The notes beneath the pieces were generated by a model. It was not told where the DNA came from and searched no databases. It saw nothing but the letters and a program-made list of their open reading frames with translations. A stretch of DNA of 64,000 nucleotides from Parelaphostrongylus tenuis (lineage: Eukaryota; Nematoda; Chromadorea; Rhabditida; Metastrongylidae), in NCBI GenBank assembly GCA_019055375.1, contig JAHQIW010004414.1, positions 16,269-80,268 on the forward strand. Reading direction: 5' to 3'. The position numbers and the translations under genes were made by a program. Shown one piece after another: positions 1-11,037 of this stretch (position 1 is its first letter; every line of letters starts with the position of its first letter).

Positions 1-297
1 GGCATCGCTGACTTGCCTTCTCCAGAGCCGTTTTGTCAAGTTCAAGGCCAGATTTGTGAGAAGAGAGTGTAAGCTTGACACAACGGCTCTGAACAAGGCG
101 AAGTCGCCGAGAAGTCAGCCATTGTTTTAAAAAGTTGTACCAACCTTTGCAAACTTTAAACAGTCGGACATCGCGACAGATAGCCTTCGATTCTCATTTT
201 ACATATCTAGTTTCAGTGAAAGGTGTTTCTTCTGTTCTTGGATGTTTCTTTTTCTCCACAGTGCTAGATTTAAATTTTCGATGGATTTTCATTTCAG
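1..297 (+). other. Intron D-E of rfs-1 copy 0 (no gene)
   Basis: This stretch is homologous to about 19,376-19,660, the intron before the Walker B exon of the next rfs-1 copy, and it ends in a clean ATTTCAG acceptor at 297. I see no coding exon in it. The upstream exons of this gene copy lie outside the window. Confidence 0.7.
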
Positions 298-1095
298 ACT
301 GCCGCTCTCATTGTCGATTCAGTTGCCCTTTTCTTTCGGGGCTGTCCTGCTAAGGAAGACTTCCAGAATTGGAGAAGAGTTCTGACCATTTTGAGCAATA
401 TTGCTGTTCATCATAACGTCGCTGTTAGTTGTTCCCTTTACACCAATCACACATGTTTTGTTACCCAAGATCTTGAGAATCTTCTACTCAGTCTTTTAGG
501 GCTGTTGTAACCTTCTGGCTTTTTGAGGTAGTATACGTGAATCATGTCTCGTCTCGACCTGACCCTTCATCGGACGAGTGGGTAACTGTACCGTTTCTCT
601 CCCGAGTCTGCTCACGAAGTCCAACTGTTGGACTTTGGCTCGAACGAAGCGACGATGGATCGACGGACACCACGAAGCATATAACTTTGTGGAAGTCTCC
701 GTTTTCTGGACGACGTTCCTCTAAGCTTGTCATAACGGTATGCAAAATGTTGGATTTCTCTACAGCTTTTGCAGCAGTACTGTGATGTAATAGATATATA
801 TCTAAGGTGTTGTCGGTATACAAAATCTTAAACCCAGGGCAGTTGAACCCGGATTCCAGCCTTCCGGTAGTGCGTGCTGACCACTGCACTATCGGGGCTC
901 CCGCTCTTATCACTCTTTCAACTCTTACCTGAGGTTTATGGTTTTGCCTATTAACCACTCGTGGCTATGTAAATATGATATTGTTTGACTTCTTTGCAGT
1001 TTTTTTTTCTGCCAAAGGTCTCATTGTCTCTCTCAATCATATGTTTTCAGGGCTCTGGCGTATCTCTCAATGTTAAAGAGTTTCGCTGCCCTTGA
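298..1095 (+). CDS. rfs-1: RAD51 paralogue (RFS-1-like) copy 0, last three exons
   Basis: This is the 3' end of a RecA/RAD51-family ATPase expected to act in homologous recombination by remodelling or stabilising RAD-51 filaments. Three exons are visible: E 298-423, F 528-737 and G 1051-1095. Exon E carries the Walker B motif (ALIVDS, followed by VALFFRG as in RAD51 relatives). Exon F begins with the YVNHVSS strand that follows Walker B in the family (compare INQVT) and ends in a beta-strand motif KLVIT. Exon G supplies the C-terminal tail SGVSLN and a TGA stop. All three exons are open and join in phase 0. Donors are GCT|gttagt and ACG|gtatgc. The AATAAA found after the other copies is AATAAG here, near 1117. 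Exons A-D would lie upstream of the window, so intactness cannot be judged. The family call rests on motifs. RFS-1 is preferred over XRCC3 or RAD51D because of the nematode setting and short length; this is an inference. Confidence 0.72.
815..960 (-). repeat. tRNA-derived SINE-like repeat in rfs-1 intron F-G
   Basis: Read on the minus strand, this has a B-box-like block (rc of GTTGAACCCGGATTCC) and an A-box-like block (AGTGGTCAGCACGCAC). Counterparts occur in the same intron of every rfs-1 copy (near 20,200, 38,255 and 43,465), so the insertion predates the duplications. It is too degenerate to fold as a functional tRNA. Confidence 0.5.
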
Positions 1096-1527
1096 GGTTA
1101 TTTTAAGTTGACCATAAATAAGGTGAGTGTCTATTTGATGAGTTTGTGTGTTTATCAGCTGCGTTTGCTATTCCGATGCCTATTTCCACTTCTTAGTCGA
1201 GATTGATTTGTATTTTTATTGTGTAGTAGAATTTTGGAAAATGGCCGCTTTTCAAGAGTGTTATGACGTTACAGCTGCATATGTGCAAGGATGTTCAGTG
1301 ATAAGTGATAAACAGAGCTTTGGAGTCAGCCGGGAGTTGAACTCACAGCTTCTCGTTCGAGGTTCAAAGTTTTGTTTATCACTCAACATTCTTGGTTACC
1401 TTTCTCTTGTCTTTTTCCAGTGATGCCATTCTCTGCTTTCTTTTTGAACAAGATTCCGTTGTGATTCTCAAGTAAGTTATATCTCTTCCTATTCCACAGT
1501 CTTCTCTTGAAGAGTTAAAATATGAGG

Positions 1528-1752
1528 TTGTAGAAATCCATCTCAGCTACTTTTTTCAAGACTCGCTTGAAATATTCCATATAGTCTGTGAGAATGTTTG
1601 GAGCCTTTCTGAGGTAGGTATGTCTCCTCATCTCTGCTGCGAGGTAGGGTTCATTGCGGACACCACCGAGTCGTCGGTTTGACTCTCACGTACTAACCCT
1701 GAGAAAGCTCTAAACATTCTCGCAGACTCTGCGAGACTATTGTAATAAGTTT
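1528..1752. mobile_element. Fold-back MITE (TAGTCTGTGAGAATGTTT family)
   Basis: The left arm has TAGTCTGTGAGAATGTTTGG followed by AGCCTTTCTGAGG. The right arm has its imperfect reverse complement (CCTGAGAAAGCTCTAAACA, then TTCTCGCAGACT). It lies in hus-1 intron 1 of this unit. Copies occupy the same place in the other units (about 20,903-21,132, 38,943-39,165 and 44,150-44,395). A diverged relative lies at 59,800-60,185. Confidence 0.65.
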
Positions 1753-1964
1753 ATTTCTTCTTTTTATTCATGAAACTAAATCCCTTAGTTTGAAATCAAT
1801 TTTATTAAACCTCGTAGATCTCGACTTTCTTTTTCATTTGTAGGGTAGTTTCCCTTCCGAATCCAACTATCGGTATTCGTATTGTAAGTGACATAGTATC
1901 GCATTTTAATCCTTTCATTATCTTATTAATGCCTTCGATATTAATAACTAGTTGAAATTCATGA

Positions 1965-2215
1965 TTATTTGACTGGCGTGTCGACGCGTTCCACTTTCAT
2001 CAGAGCCGATTTTTCCGGACTGATGCTCCACAGTTGTTTGTATTCGTTGTGGCTTTCGCTTTCGTTGTCCGAGTCACATAATCATTAAGATGAGCGCTGC
2101 TGAGTGAGTATCTCATTTGAACGGTGCTCCTCTGAAGAAGTTTCGACTCGAGCGGCAGTGAAGGGAAAGCTACAATGAGGATAAACGTGAAACACCAGCT
2201 GTATAATTAAGGTTC
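1965..2215. mobile_element. TIR element remnant in hus-1 intron 1
   Basis: The left terminal repeat (TGGCGTGTCGACGCGTTCCA, then TCAGAGCCGATTTTTCCGG) is present. The right arm, intact in the second unit near 21,570-21,645, is mostly deleted here (GAGGATAAACG joins directly to TGAAACACCAGCTG). Confidence 0.55.
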
Positions 2216-2303
2216 ATCCACCGACTTTGTCCCTTCGCTAAGTCATCAAAGAATATGTGAGTGATCTGTATAGGCGAAGTCAAAGGAAAGTTCTTATCTA
2301 CTA

Positions 2304-2867
2304 GAAGGTCGTTCTATAAGTTTTGGCACTAGAGAAGTAAGCACCAAATTCTATCAAAAGAAGCATTTAGAATCGCATGGTTTTGGTGGTGTTCAATTGT
2401 GCCTTTTCTTGTGAACATTGTGGTATACAACTTGCCTAAGCTTGATTTCAGATGGAACTCTCTTGGGAAAAACTCGCTCGCTACTCATGCACGAATGACA
2501 AAATGCTGTTGAAGCGGCGCGCAAGCTTAATGAAGCTTGGGACGATGGTGCGGTTTTAGGAAGGACGGCTAGGAAGTGATTCGTGAAGTTTGAAGCTGAA
2601 GAGAATAGTCTTAAGGATCGGTCGCGCTCGGGTCATCTACGGGAAGCTTTGTTAATCTTGCGCGCCGTTTCTCTAGCATTTTCCTCCAGTGGTTTGTGAG
2701 TAGGAGCGAATTTGTTTCCAAGACGGCTCCATCTCATAGCAGGCAAATGAATACCAACGCTTTCGCAAGAAGATGCGCTATCGAAGGATACCATAATTAT
2801 GAGTTTTGATTGCTTCTGTTTAGTAAATTTGGTATTGCTATAGTGTTAAAACTTTTAGAACGACCTA
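2304..2867 (+). mobile_element. Mariner-like element, internally deleted, with HTH_48 remnant
   Basis: The ends are inverted: AGGTCGTTCTATAAGTTTTG on the left and the reverse complement AACTTTTAGAACGACCT on the right, typical of mariner/Mos1-type elements with TA targets. Inside, 2452-2640 encodes a broken helix-turn-helix domain (MELSWEK..., then a FVKFEAEENSLKDRSRSG-like end) of the type found at the N-terminus of Mos1/SETMAR transposases. There is no catalytic DDE/D region. It sits in hus-1 intron 1 and is shared by units 1, 2 and 4. Confidence 0.65.
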
Positions 2868-3367
2868 TTACTTACAAGATTTTGTTTAGGATCCATTGGT
2901 GTTATCTCAGGAATGTGCAGAAAACGGTGTGGGCTGAGGATTAGTAACGAAGGTGGGGAATCAAGCAGTTTTTTTGGCTCTCATTACTCTTTATCTGAAA
3001 CTAGCTGCGATGTAGACCTTGATATCTTTTTCTGTTATTCTGAGTTCTGGCTAGCTGACAAGAATCCCATGGGAACTTGACTTAGATTACCCTTGTCGTT
3101 CTTCATTCTTTCTAGACGTGTTTTCACAGAATTTCTGCACAAACTGAAAAGACCTAAGTATTTCAGAGGTAAATAATCATGAAGACAGTACATAGAGATA
3201 GCATGGCGGTCATGCTCTTATTATCTATTTATTTTGCAAAGTAAGAGTTGCCGAGCCAATTTGTTCCTTTATAGACTGCAAGAGAGTGTCCACTGAAGGG
3301 ATCGAATCAGCGCCTTGCTTATCCATATGCTTTCTGGTACACCACGTCACTAACCGCTGCGCTGACG
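2868..3367 (+). other. hus-1 introns with tRNA-like repeat
   Basis: Apart from hus-1 exon 2 (2890-2952), this is intron sequence. It includes a minus-strand tRNA-like repeat at about 3284-3366 that abuts truncated hus-1 exon 3 directly. In unit 2 a 45-bp piece with the acceptor lies between repeat and exon; here it is deleted. Confidence 0.55.
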
Positions 3368-4339
3368 ATGTGTTTTGTGGCCAGTGACACACTCCGAGAA
3401 CAGGGTCATTTTTTCAGCGTTCTCATTCCGTCATGCCACTGTAAGGACTATACTTGTATTTGGTTTAGGAAATCATTTTGTAAACTCTATTGATCTCTTG
3501 AACCATTTTGGACAGCCACAAGTATTGAGAGGGATTTGTGGGATCGGTTGAGATTATATTTGCGCGTTCGTTTTTGTAATAAATGCATATCTTGGACTGA
3601 ACTGTGGAAATCACTGTATCTGACAAAAAATGCTAATCTTAATGTGTAGATGCATGTTACAATGTCCCTAACAGAACCGCTTTCATAGTTCCAGAGACTT
3701 TGCGAGCGCTCTATCTGGGTGATAATGACTTTGAAATGCTTGCTGGAGACGTGATGAACCTTCGTAACCTCCAGATGTTCCAAGCATTCTCTAATTTCGT
3801 AAAGAATGTAAGGGAAATTACTTAAATGTTATTCAGATTCTCGTCCTCCGTGATAACAGTCTACTAACAATTCCACGAGAAATCGGCCATTTGACTACTT
3901 TAAAAAAACTGCACATCCAGGGTTTGTATGTTTTGATCTGTAGTTATCTACTTAACGATTACATAAGATCTTACTCGGAAGTTATCTCAGGAATATCAAA
4001 AGCTTACCGATAACTGCAGGTTTACAAGTATTTGCAATAGTTTTTTTTTGTCAGTGAAATGGCTAGAAGTTCTTAAAAAGATTCTAGGTAACAGGCTGAC
4101 CGTACTACCTCCAGAGCTTGGAGCGCTAGATTTGATTGGAAACAAGCAAGTCCTAAGATTGGAGTACAATCCATGGATAACAAATATACAGGTATAAAAG
4201 TTTCGATAGGACTAAAATAAATCGGGCGCTCTGATAATCTATTCGTGTCACTTGACGATCACCTAGCATGACTACTGGTTGAGTGATTTTCTTGACCACA
4301 ATTCAGAACTGTGCCAAGTTGGATTTTTCGTAGAAACTT

Positions 4340-5622
4340 AGGTTGTGGCGGTTTGGTTCGTGTACCACTAATGGGATGGGTTTATCGGCGGCTATGTGTT
4401 TTGTAAGATAAATGCACATTGAACACGTTTGCTCGATTGTGTAGATCTTATATCGCGTGCATCTTGACGATTTAGTAGTGAGAGCACCGTTGAGTTATAA
4501 TACTTTTACATACATATAACGAATGAATTCTACCGATGTTACAAAAAACGAATAAGCTGTAATATACAACAGTTGAGACTATATCACAGTAATATAACAG
4601 CGTAACAACGACATATTAAGCGACAATTCCAGCTTTATGATATAGTCTTCTGCAGTCGCGATATGATCTTCTGCTGTCTCCAGTTTGTGATGAGTGTTTT
4701 GTGACTCGTTCTTTTCGGGTATGTTGAACTTTTACGGTACACCGTGTCTGCTTCGGCCCTTCCCATTCGGTTAGTTTATCTCTTCCTTTTCTTCGTGCAG
4801 TCCGCGCTTAAATTAGACCATTTACCTCGGCTTCATAAGTTCAAAAGGTACTTACTAGGTGTTTGATTGACCGTGCCAATGGTTTGGTTGGTTTTTGTTT
4901 AATCCTACGTATACATTTAGCGACAATGCTTGAAAGGTGCAGGAAATGACTTTGAACGAACTGACTGAATTCAAGCGTACCTTCTGGTTCTCCAAGCTGA
5001 GGTAGATCGTTTTTGGCTTGATGACTCCGTTCGGCTACTCGTTTGGCTATTTTCTTGCCTCGTTCGATTGGTGCAGATGCCTCATCCGCCAGGTGTATGC
5101 ACATCTTGTGAAGAAGGGGGTGCTTTCTTCGGCCGATGTGTCTGGATGCCCTTTCGGGTGGTGCGTCTGGATGGTGTTCCAGCAACGTTTGCCTGGATTG
5201 GCAGCCTTTGATTGCGTCCATCTCGGAAGACAATTCCGCTCTTGGAGGGTTTTTGTTCCTTGCAGTACTGCTTGAAATCTTTCTCTTACTGTGCCTAGTC
5301 TTTCATCACACGAGTTGCATGCGTTTCTCGAAGGAAACACCGCGTCCACAGTTTCTGCAGCGGTTTGCGGGGCTCTCTGTTTTCTGTATGTGCAGCTTCA
5401 CCCGTTTGCACCATCGATGAGGCCGTTCTCGTCCGTTTGGTAAGGTTTGTTCGAGAAGCTTGAACCTCGTCTGAATACTGCGTTGGGTGAAAGGTGAGTC
5501 AAAGGATGACCGGAGCCATGTAGAAGCTAAAAGCTGGGCAGAGGCGGCGCGCCAGCGCGGGGTAGGCGTTAAGGTCCGATTGCTGCGGACGCGCTTGACG
5601 TGGCTTCTTATATGAGGTGTTT
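4340..5622. repeat. Dispersed repeat in rsu-1 intron, unclassified
   Basis: A sequence of about 1.3 kb recurs at 23,820-25,100 and 39,600-41,060, and its first 400 bp also at 12,515-12,930 and 30,790-31,180. Shared landmarks are the stretch near CCATACCACGTGGATCTTGACG, the low-complexity GTGTCTGGATGCC segment, and an end near TGCCCCGCCCAATATGGGCA (in this copy displaced to about 6,050 by an insertion). A 130-codon antisense ORF (4841-5233) matches no family I know, and it is shared with unit 2 simply by duplication. I cannot assign a transposon class. Confidence 0.55.
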
Positions 5623-6029
5623 ATAGCAACGGGGACTGATCCTCCGCCGCTGTAGAGTTGAATGTGATGATCGATTGCCACTGAAGGCTGTTACAGTTGA
5701 CGTGAGTGAAATACTAAATATACGGGGTCGATGGACTATGTGGGCCACATACACAACAACGAGGGCAGAGTCAGAGATCTAGAGTCGGGCAGAGGCGGAG
5801 AACCAAAGGGGGCAAAGGTGGAGGATAAGGCAAGAGGACACGACCGATCAGGACACCAGGACGAGACGAGAATGACCGCAGAAGTGGGCGGCCCTGATCG
5901 CCGCCCCGCAGGAGCGGGCGGCGCGACCATTGGCTGGGTCGCGCAGCGATGTTCCTGCCATGGTATTGTTCACGATCGCTCTCAATCGCTCAGAGAAGTA
6001 GCGAACGTTCCGTGGAACGGTTGCTACAA
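5623..6029. mobile_element. 407-bp MITE insertion with TGTTT target duplication, unit 1 only
   Basis: Unit 2 has an uninterrupted ATGAGGTGTTTGACTAG near 25,070. Here the same sequence is split by 407 bp and flanked on both sides by TGTTT (5618-5622 and 6030-6034). The ends are imperfect inverted repeats (ATAGCAACGG, and the reverse complement of CCGTTGCTACAA read on the other strand). The interior is GC-rich and unlike its surroundings, with GGGCAGAGGCGG and GTGGGCGGC. It has no coding content and was inserted after the duplication. Confidence 0.8.
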
Positions 6030-6828
6030 TGTTTGACTAGTGCCCCGCCCAATATGGGCAGAGACGCAGAGGCACAAAGCGAGAGAGCGGATAAAGCGCA
6101 TCAACTACGCACCATTTATCGATTGTCTACGGCTATTCTAAATCTGCAACAAAAAGAAAATAGCAGTTATTCGTGCGTATAACTACTGTAGAGATGATAT
6201 GTAACTATAAAGGTATACAACCAAAACTCCTAAAAAAGGGCGAGCGAAATAATGCAAGGAGTTGGTGGAAATGTGGTTGAATGAGCTTTTCCGAACTTGT
6301 ATGCACCGTACGTAGCAAAAGAAAAAGAGGGAAAATGCAGTGCAACTTTTTCCTGCAATTAGTGAGTTGAGAAATTCAGGGTAGTCATGAAGAACTTTTT
6401 TCCTTGAAACTCACGTCTCTAGTTGTACATTTTCAGCTTCGCATTGATTACATTCGAAACGCAATATTACTTTGACGTAATTGTTTTTTTTTGAGCTGTT
6501 TCTTCGAGTTTTTCAGTACGCATGGAACTTCTTGCTGTTTTTTCGTACTCAGTCGCTTGTTTCCCTAGGATAAGCTTTGTATTGGGCAGTGAATGAGAAG
6601 TGCAACTACGATTTACGATGAATTTCCTTCGTTTGACGTGTTTCTCCTTCCAACTATGGGACTGCTTATAGTTGGAGGGTACTGAGAAAGCCCTACACAA
6701 TTGTCTGAGCTCCGTCGTCGATCCTCTCTTTTGGTACAGATGTGGTAAAGCAAGAATGCTATTTCTAGTGGGAATGGCACTCGAAGAGGGTCAGAGGGAA
6801 TCGTATGGTTTAGGCATTACTTACTCTA

Positions 6829-7085
6829 CAGCGGTTAGAGGTGCCTTGCAACACACATGTGATCGACGGTTTAATTTCGCCCCAAAGACTCCGTCAATCA
6901 TGGGTCGGCAAATTGGTACCAGACTTGTCTGCAAGTGCAGTACCACTAAATTCATAGATCGGTAGGCAGCGCGAGTCATTCGGAAAGTCAGATATGCTTT
7001 CAGTTGCTTCTAACAATGCTTTGTGAGATTGAACGTTTGCTCAGAGATTAATCAATATCGCCAGCTCTATCCTTCATCCCCTATA
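6829..7085 (+). repeat. tRNA-derived SINE (family 1), diverged
   Basis: It begins with the A-box-like CAGCGGTTAGAGGTGCC and contains the family body GGTCGGCAAATTGGTACCAG. It ends near CTCTATCCTTCATCC. The same insertion is in unit 2 at about 25,875-26,150. Confidence 0.6.
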
Positions 7086-7539
7086 AGTCGTATAACTGCG
7101 ATTATCCACCATTGATTCTTTGAGACTGCCTGATCATTTGCGCCTTAGTTGTTTCAACAAGTACCGGTTCATTATTCCTAAATCGGAGAAAGCGAAGAAT
7201 ACTTAAGGAAAAAAGTTACAAGAAAGTGGTTAGAAGGAAGAAAAAGATACAAAAGGCATTGATCACTGCAGTGTTGGCTGTTCGTCGTCTTCATATATCT
7301 AAGTGATGTTCTGATTACAGGAGCAGTTTGATGCGAGAGGTGCACAGGGCGTGATGGATTTCATCAGAAGTGATCAGTACAAGTACTTATACTGGCGTCA
7401 AGTTTGTTGCATACATCTTGTTATAATCTAAAACTAGGCTGAATACGTAGCAACACATTTGGATGGTTGGCAAGTGTAGTCAAGGTTTTTTCGGTTCTTT
7501 AATATCCCGGAAAGAAAAGAAAAACAAGCCCCTTCACTG

Positions 7540-8250
7540 GACAAGATTTTTTCATAATAGTATTAGTTATTATTCGAAAGCTTAGATCTCTGGCTAATGC
7601 ATCTACGTGTTCTTTCTCGGAGACGAGTCTTTTATAAAACTGTAGCATTCAAAATTGAATTATGTTTCACACCCGCTCCGTACTTCAAGATCACATCGCT
7701 GGAGGCACGAAAAGCATATGAACGTGTAGAGGAAATCTTGTATTATCAGAGTAATTCATTTTACCTGGAATATTTGCCAAAACGGAGAAGAAATTTCATA
7801 TCGGATAACAAAAATCGCGTTTAATATGTGATGTGTCAAAGCATTTCGATTGATCGCTCAAGGAATGCCGACTCTACTTTACGGCCGGTGGGCACCCAGA
7901 CCGCACTGAAAATGTGATACTCGATCTTTTTTTCCTGCTACACTGCAGTGAAACGGTCTTTCCAGAAAGTAAGTACAGCTTTGGAATGTTGGAATTTACG
8001 CTGTTAAAAGGTCACTGACAATCTGAGTAACGTATTCTCTCCTGGGGAAATATGCGTGTATGAAGCGCAAATGTTTTCTTTCTGCTGCAGTGTAATAAAA
8101 AGGTTTTCTAAAAACGGAACATGTAGCGCACTAGCCGGAGATTTGACCTTTCAGATAATTACTAACACTCTTATGAAAAGTTCTTGTACGCGAAAGAGGT
8201 CGTTTCTTCATTTGTCCTGGGATACTATAGAAGAACCAGAATATTTATAA
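7540..8250. mobile_element. MITE-like element (CATTCGAAAGCTTAGATCTCTGG family)
   Basis: It shares the left arm ATTCGAAAGCTTAGATCTC and the downstream AATTATGTTTCACAC block with the elements at 50,140 and 51,560. It also has the CTGCTACACTGCAGTG-type internal region and, at the far end, the inverted copy. It lies in rsu-1 intron d-e between exon d and the RTE, and I see no corresponding copy in unit 2. Confidence 0.5.
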
Positions 8251-8298
8251 TTATAACTTATTTATAATTATTATAATTATAATTTATTTATAATTATT
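8228..8298. repeat. AT-rich tandem repeat abutting the RTE 3' end
   Basis: Reiterated TTATAATTA units run into the last codons of the minus-strand RTE ORF and replace its usual C-terminus. It could be a terminal repeat tail or a later insertion. Confidence 0.7.
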
Positions 8299-11019
8299 CG
8301 ATATCCTGGCGTGTAGAACGGCGTCTCTGATTTTCGATCGTTGACGTAGCTTGGAACTTCGGATCCTTTCTCTCATTTGTGAGATACGGGATACTCCTAG
8401 CATCGACCTTTCGACTGCGCGTTCGATAACGGCAAGTGATCTTTCAGTCTGCTTACGTAGCGACCAGGTTTGTGCTGCATACGTCAGGGCAGGGATAATT
8501 GTCGAGTCGAAAAGGTGGGCACGGAGTCGGGTGTTCTTTGTCCTCTTCACTACATCTTCGATGCTCTTAAGCGTTCCCCAAGCCGCTCGTTTTCTCCTGC
8601 TCAACTCTGGAGCTAGGTCGTTCATCATGTTGATTTCACGACCTAGATAGACGTAACTGGAGCATTCGGAGATTGTTGTTCCATTGAGCGTGAATGGGGC
8701 ATTAGAAACCCATCCGTTCCTCATGAACATTGTTTTCGTTAGATCCAGTTGAAGACCAATCTTTCCACAGGCGTTATCGAAATCGGTGAACATTCGTTCC
8801 GCTTGGCTGATGTTTGGTGTTATGAGAACGATATCGTCAGCAAAGCGAAGATGGTTTAATTGTCGACCGTCAATTTTCACTCCCATTTCGTCCCATTCTA
8901 ATTTTCGCATGACGTTTTGTAGGGTGGCAGTGAATAGTTTTGGCGATATTGTATCGCCTTGTCGAACCCCTCTTCTTACGTCAATGGTGATATTGTTGTA
9001 GAATGGAGATATTCTGGTCGTGAAATCTTTATAAAGCTCACGAAGGATCATTATGTACCGAGTAGGGACGCCCTGGTTATCCAGAGCCTCTATAACCGCT
9101 TCTGTTTCCACTGAATCAAAGGCTTTCTTCAGATCGATGAAAGTGAGACAGAGTGGTTGTTTGTACTCTCGTGAAACTTCAATGAGTCTTGTGATCGTGT
9201 GGATGTGGTCCATGGTACTAAATCCTTTTCTGAACCGTGCTTGCTCGCATGGCTGTCCTTCGTCCAGTGTTCTGTCAATCCTGTTTAGGATGACTCGAGT
9301 AAAGACTTTATAGACAACGGACAGCAAGCAGATTGGGCGATAATTGCCTATGTCGTGAAGGTCTCCCTTTTTGAACAACAATACGGTCTTGCTGGTTTTC
9401 CATTGAATAGGAACCTTGCATTCTGACAGGTAGCGAGTGAAGAGCCGAGCCAGGGTGTTGATGAGAACTGGCGGCAGGTTCTTCAGGTGTTCTGGTCTAA
9501 TCCTGTCTGGACCGGGTGTTGTTCTGTTCTTCACCGACGATATAGCATGTCGGATTTCGGAAGGGAGGACCGGTGGGACGACGTATTCGTCCTCTTTCAA
9601 TTTATATGACGGTAAGAGGACATGGCTAGCGAAGAGATCCGAGTAGTATTGGTGGATGATTTTCTCCATAGCCTTTCTGGAAGCTGTAAGTGTCCCGTCA
9701 GGGTATCGAAGTGCAATCATCTTGGTCTTATAGTTGGCGAAGCCTCGCTGGGCTTTGCGAATGCTCTTCCCAGCTTCTGCAGCTTCTGCCATAACTGCTG
9801 CTCTTCTCTCTTTAAGGTCTTCTTTTATCGCTTTTCTGCAGCGTTTCGCAAGTTCGGACGTTAAGATTCGGTTGCCTGTAGCTCGTGCGATTCCACGTTG
9901 ACGTATCAGCTCGAGTGTCTGCGGAGACAAGCGTCTCTTCGTGACCTTAGGACTCTCGGCTTTCTTAGCGCTAACGTGAAGATATTCAACGAGTCGATCG
10001 TATTCTTCGTCGATGTTGTCGACAACGGTATCTTCCCAAGAGCCGACTAATGATTTGAATACATCCCAGTTTATGGTAGTTGTGGGACTTCGTTGTTTGA
10101 ATTTAGCGGCTTTCTCTCCTCTCCTCGAAAATCGGAATGTTGCGCGAAGGAGGCGATGGTCTGATCCCGTGTAGAACCTAGGAACAACAGCGACGTCGGT
10201 CAGGCAAAACCTTCGATTTTCCATAATGTGATCTATTTCGTTATGGTACTCTCCATTGGAAGACTCCCACGTCCATCGCTGAGAAAGAGGCTTTTGGAAT
10301 TGCGAGTTACCATGGATGGTTTGGGTCGTCATGATAAACTCGGATAGCCTCTCACCCTGTTCATTCCATTCTAGTCCGTGGGTCCCTATGTGACGTTCTT
10401 CAGACGTTCTTCTAGGTCCAATTTTTGCGTTAAAATCTCCGACAATGACCTTGAAGAATGAATGATCTTCTCTGAAGAATTTTTCGAGGTCCATATAGAA
10501 CGCTTCGACTTCGTCTTCGTCATAGCTTGATGTTGGTGCGTAAGCAACGAAGATGGTCAAAGCCGGCATAGAACCACATCGTTTCAACCGTAATCGTCCG
10601 ATACGGGTTGTTAGTTGCTCGAACGAATCAATGCTCACGGTCAAATTCGATTTGACGAGGACGCCAACGCCGCCGACACCTCTGCGATCGCATGTACCAA
10701 GTAACAGTTCTTCTCCGGTGTCATAAACAGCGTGAAAAGGATGGCGCCTTCTCGTTTCAGCCAGGCCAATGACGTCGTACCTTATTCTTCTTGCTTGAAT
10801 CAGTGGATCTTCTACAGCGGATTGGTGAGCAAGGGTTCTTGCGTTGTAGGTACAGATCGTGATTTTAGTCCGTTTCGATCTTGGCAGCCTAGTTCGGCCC
10901 TGAGATTTTAGCAGCCTCTCCGTACTCGTCCTAACCGGGCGGGATCCCTCAAAGAGGGAGGTCCGTGGGAATTGATATAGGGAGCACAAATCGAGAAAGG
11001 ATAAAGTTCTCGACGTCAA
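8284..11019 (-). mobile_element. RTE-clade non-LTR retrotransposon ORF (APE endonuclease + reverse transcriptase), 911 codons
   Basis: This is a single open frame. An apurinic-like endonuclease domain spans residues ~52-295 (ICTYNARTL near 55, AETRRRH near 87, VGDFNAK near 194, EIDHI near 261, SDHRLL at 286). A reverse transcriptase domain spans ~480-790 (FIDLKKAFDSV at 627, GVRQGDTISP at 684, FADDIVL at 726). The element makes its cDNA by target-primed reverse transcription in the nucleus. It lies antisense in the last intron of rsu-1. Two oddities suggest a dying element. The usual C-terminal segment (GRPPTRW...) is missing and replaced by AT-rich repeat, giving the ending RISNNYK. The conserved QAGFRKG motif reads QARFRKG near residue 594. 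The ATG at 11019 follows a SINE-like 5' region. Its duplicate in unit 2 is broken. Confidence 0.95.
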
Positions 11020-11037
11020 TCAATCCCTGGAGATCAT

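Larger units (their letters stand above)
1423..3440 (+). pseudogene. hus-1: hus-1 5' fragment, unit 1, fused to rsu-1
   Basis: These are three hus-1 5' exons left by the tandem duplication: exon 1 at 1423-1471, exon 2 at 2890-2952 (reads SIGVISGMC and CGLRISNE, matching the HUS1 region around LAKTCTLRIS) and truncated exon 3 at about 3368-3440 (CFVASDTLREQGHFF). Exon 1 keeps an ATG, but compared with the intact copy at 44,041 it has small deletions that bring in an early TGA. The acceptor of exon 3 is gone: a tRNA-like repeat runs straight into its ATGTG. At about 3432 the hus-1 exon stops matching and rsu-1 sequence begins. The donor after the junction (CAC T|gtaagg) is in phase with rsu-1 exon a. 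The reading frame is broken in this copy, so I call it a pseudogene. Confidence 0.75.

Noticed and set aside
542..958. Long antisense ORF over rfs-1 exon F (also 19,891-20,262)
   Set aside because: It is the shadow of a coding exon on the other strand and runs on into a tRNA-like repeat. No domain, and it is not kept in copies 2 and 3.
4841..5233. 130-codon antisense ORF (125 codons at 24,332-24,709) as a gene
   Set aside because: It lies in a dispersed repeat, matches no family I recognise, is not preserved in the third copy, and its conservation is explained by the tandem duplication.
8351..10000. Plus-strand ORFs opposite the RTE element
   Set aside because: They are shadows of the minus-strand retrotransposon frame.
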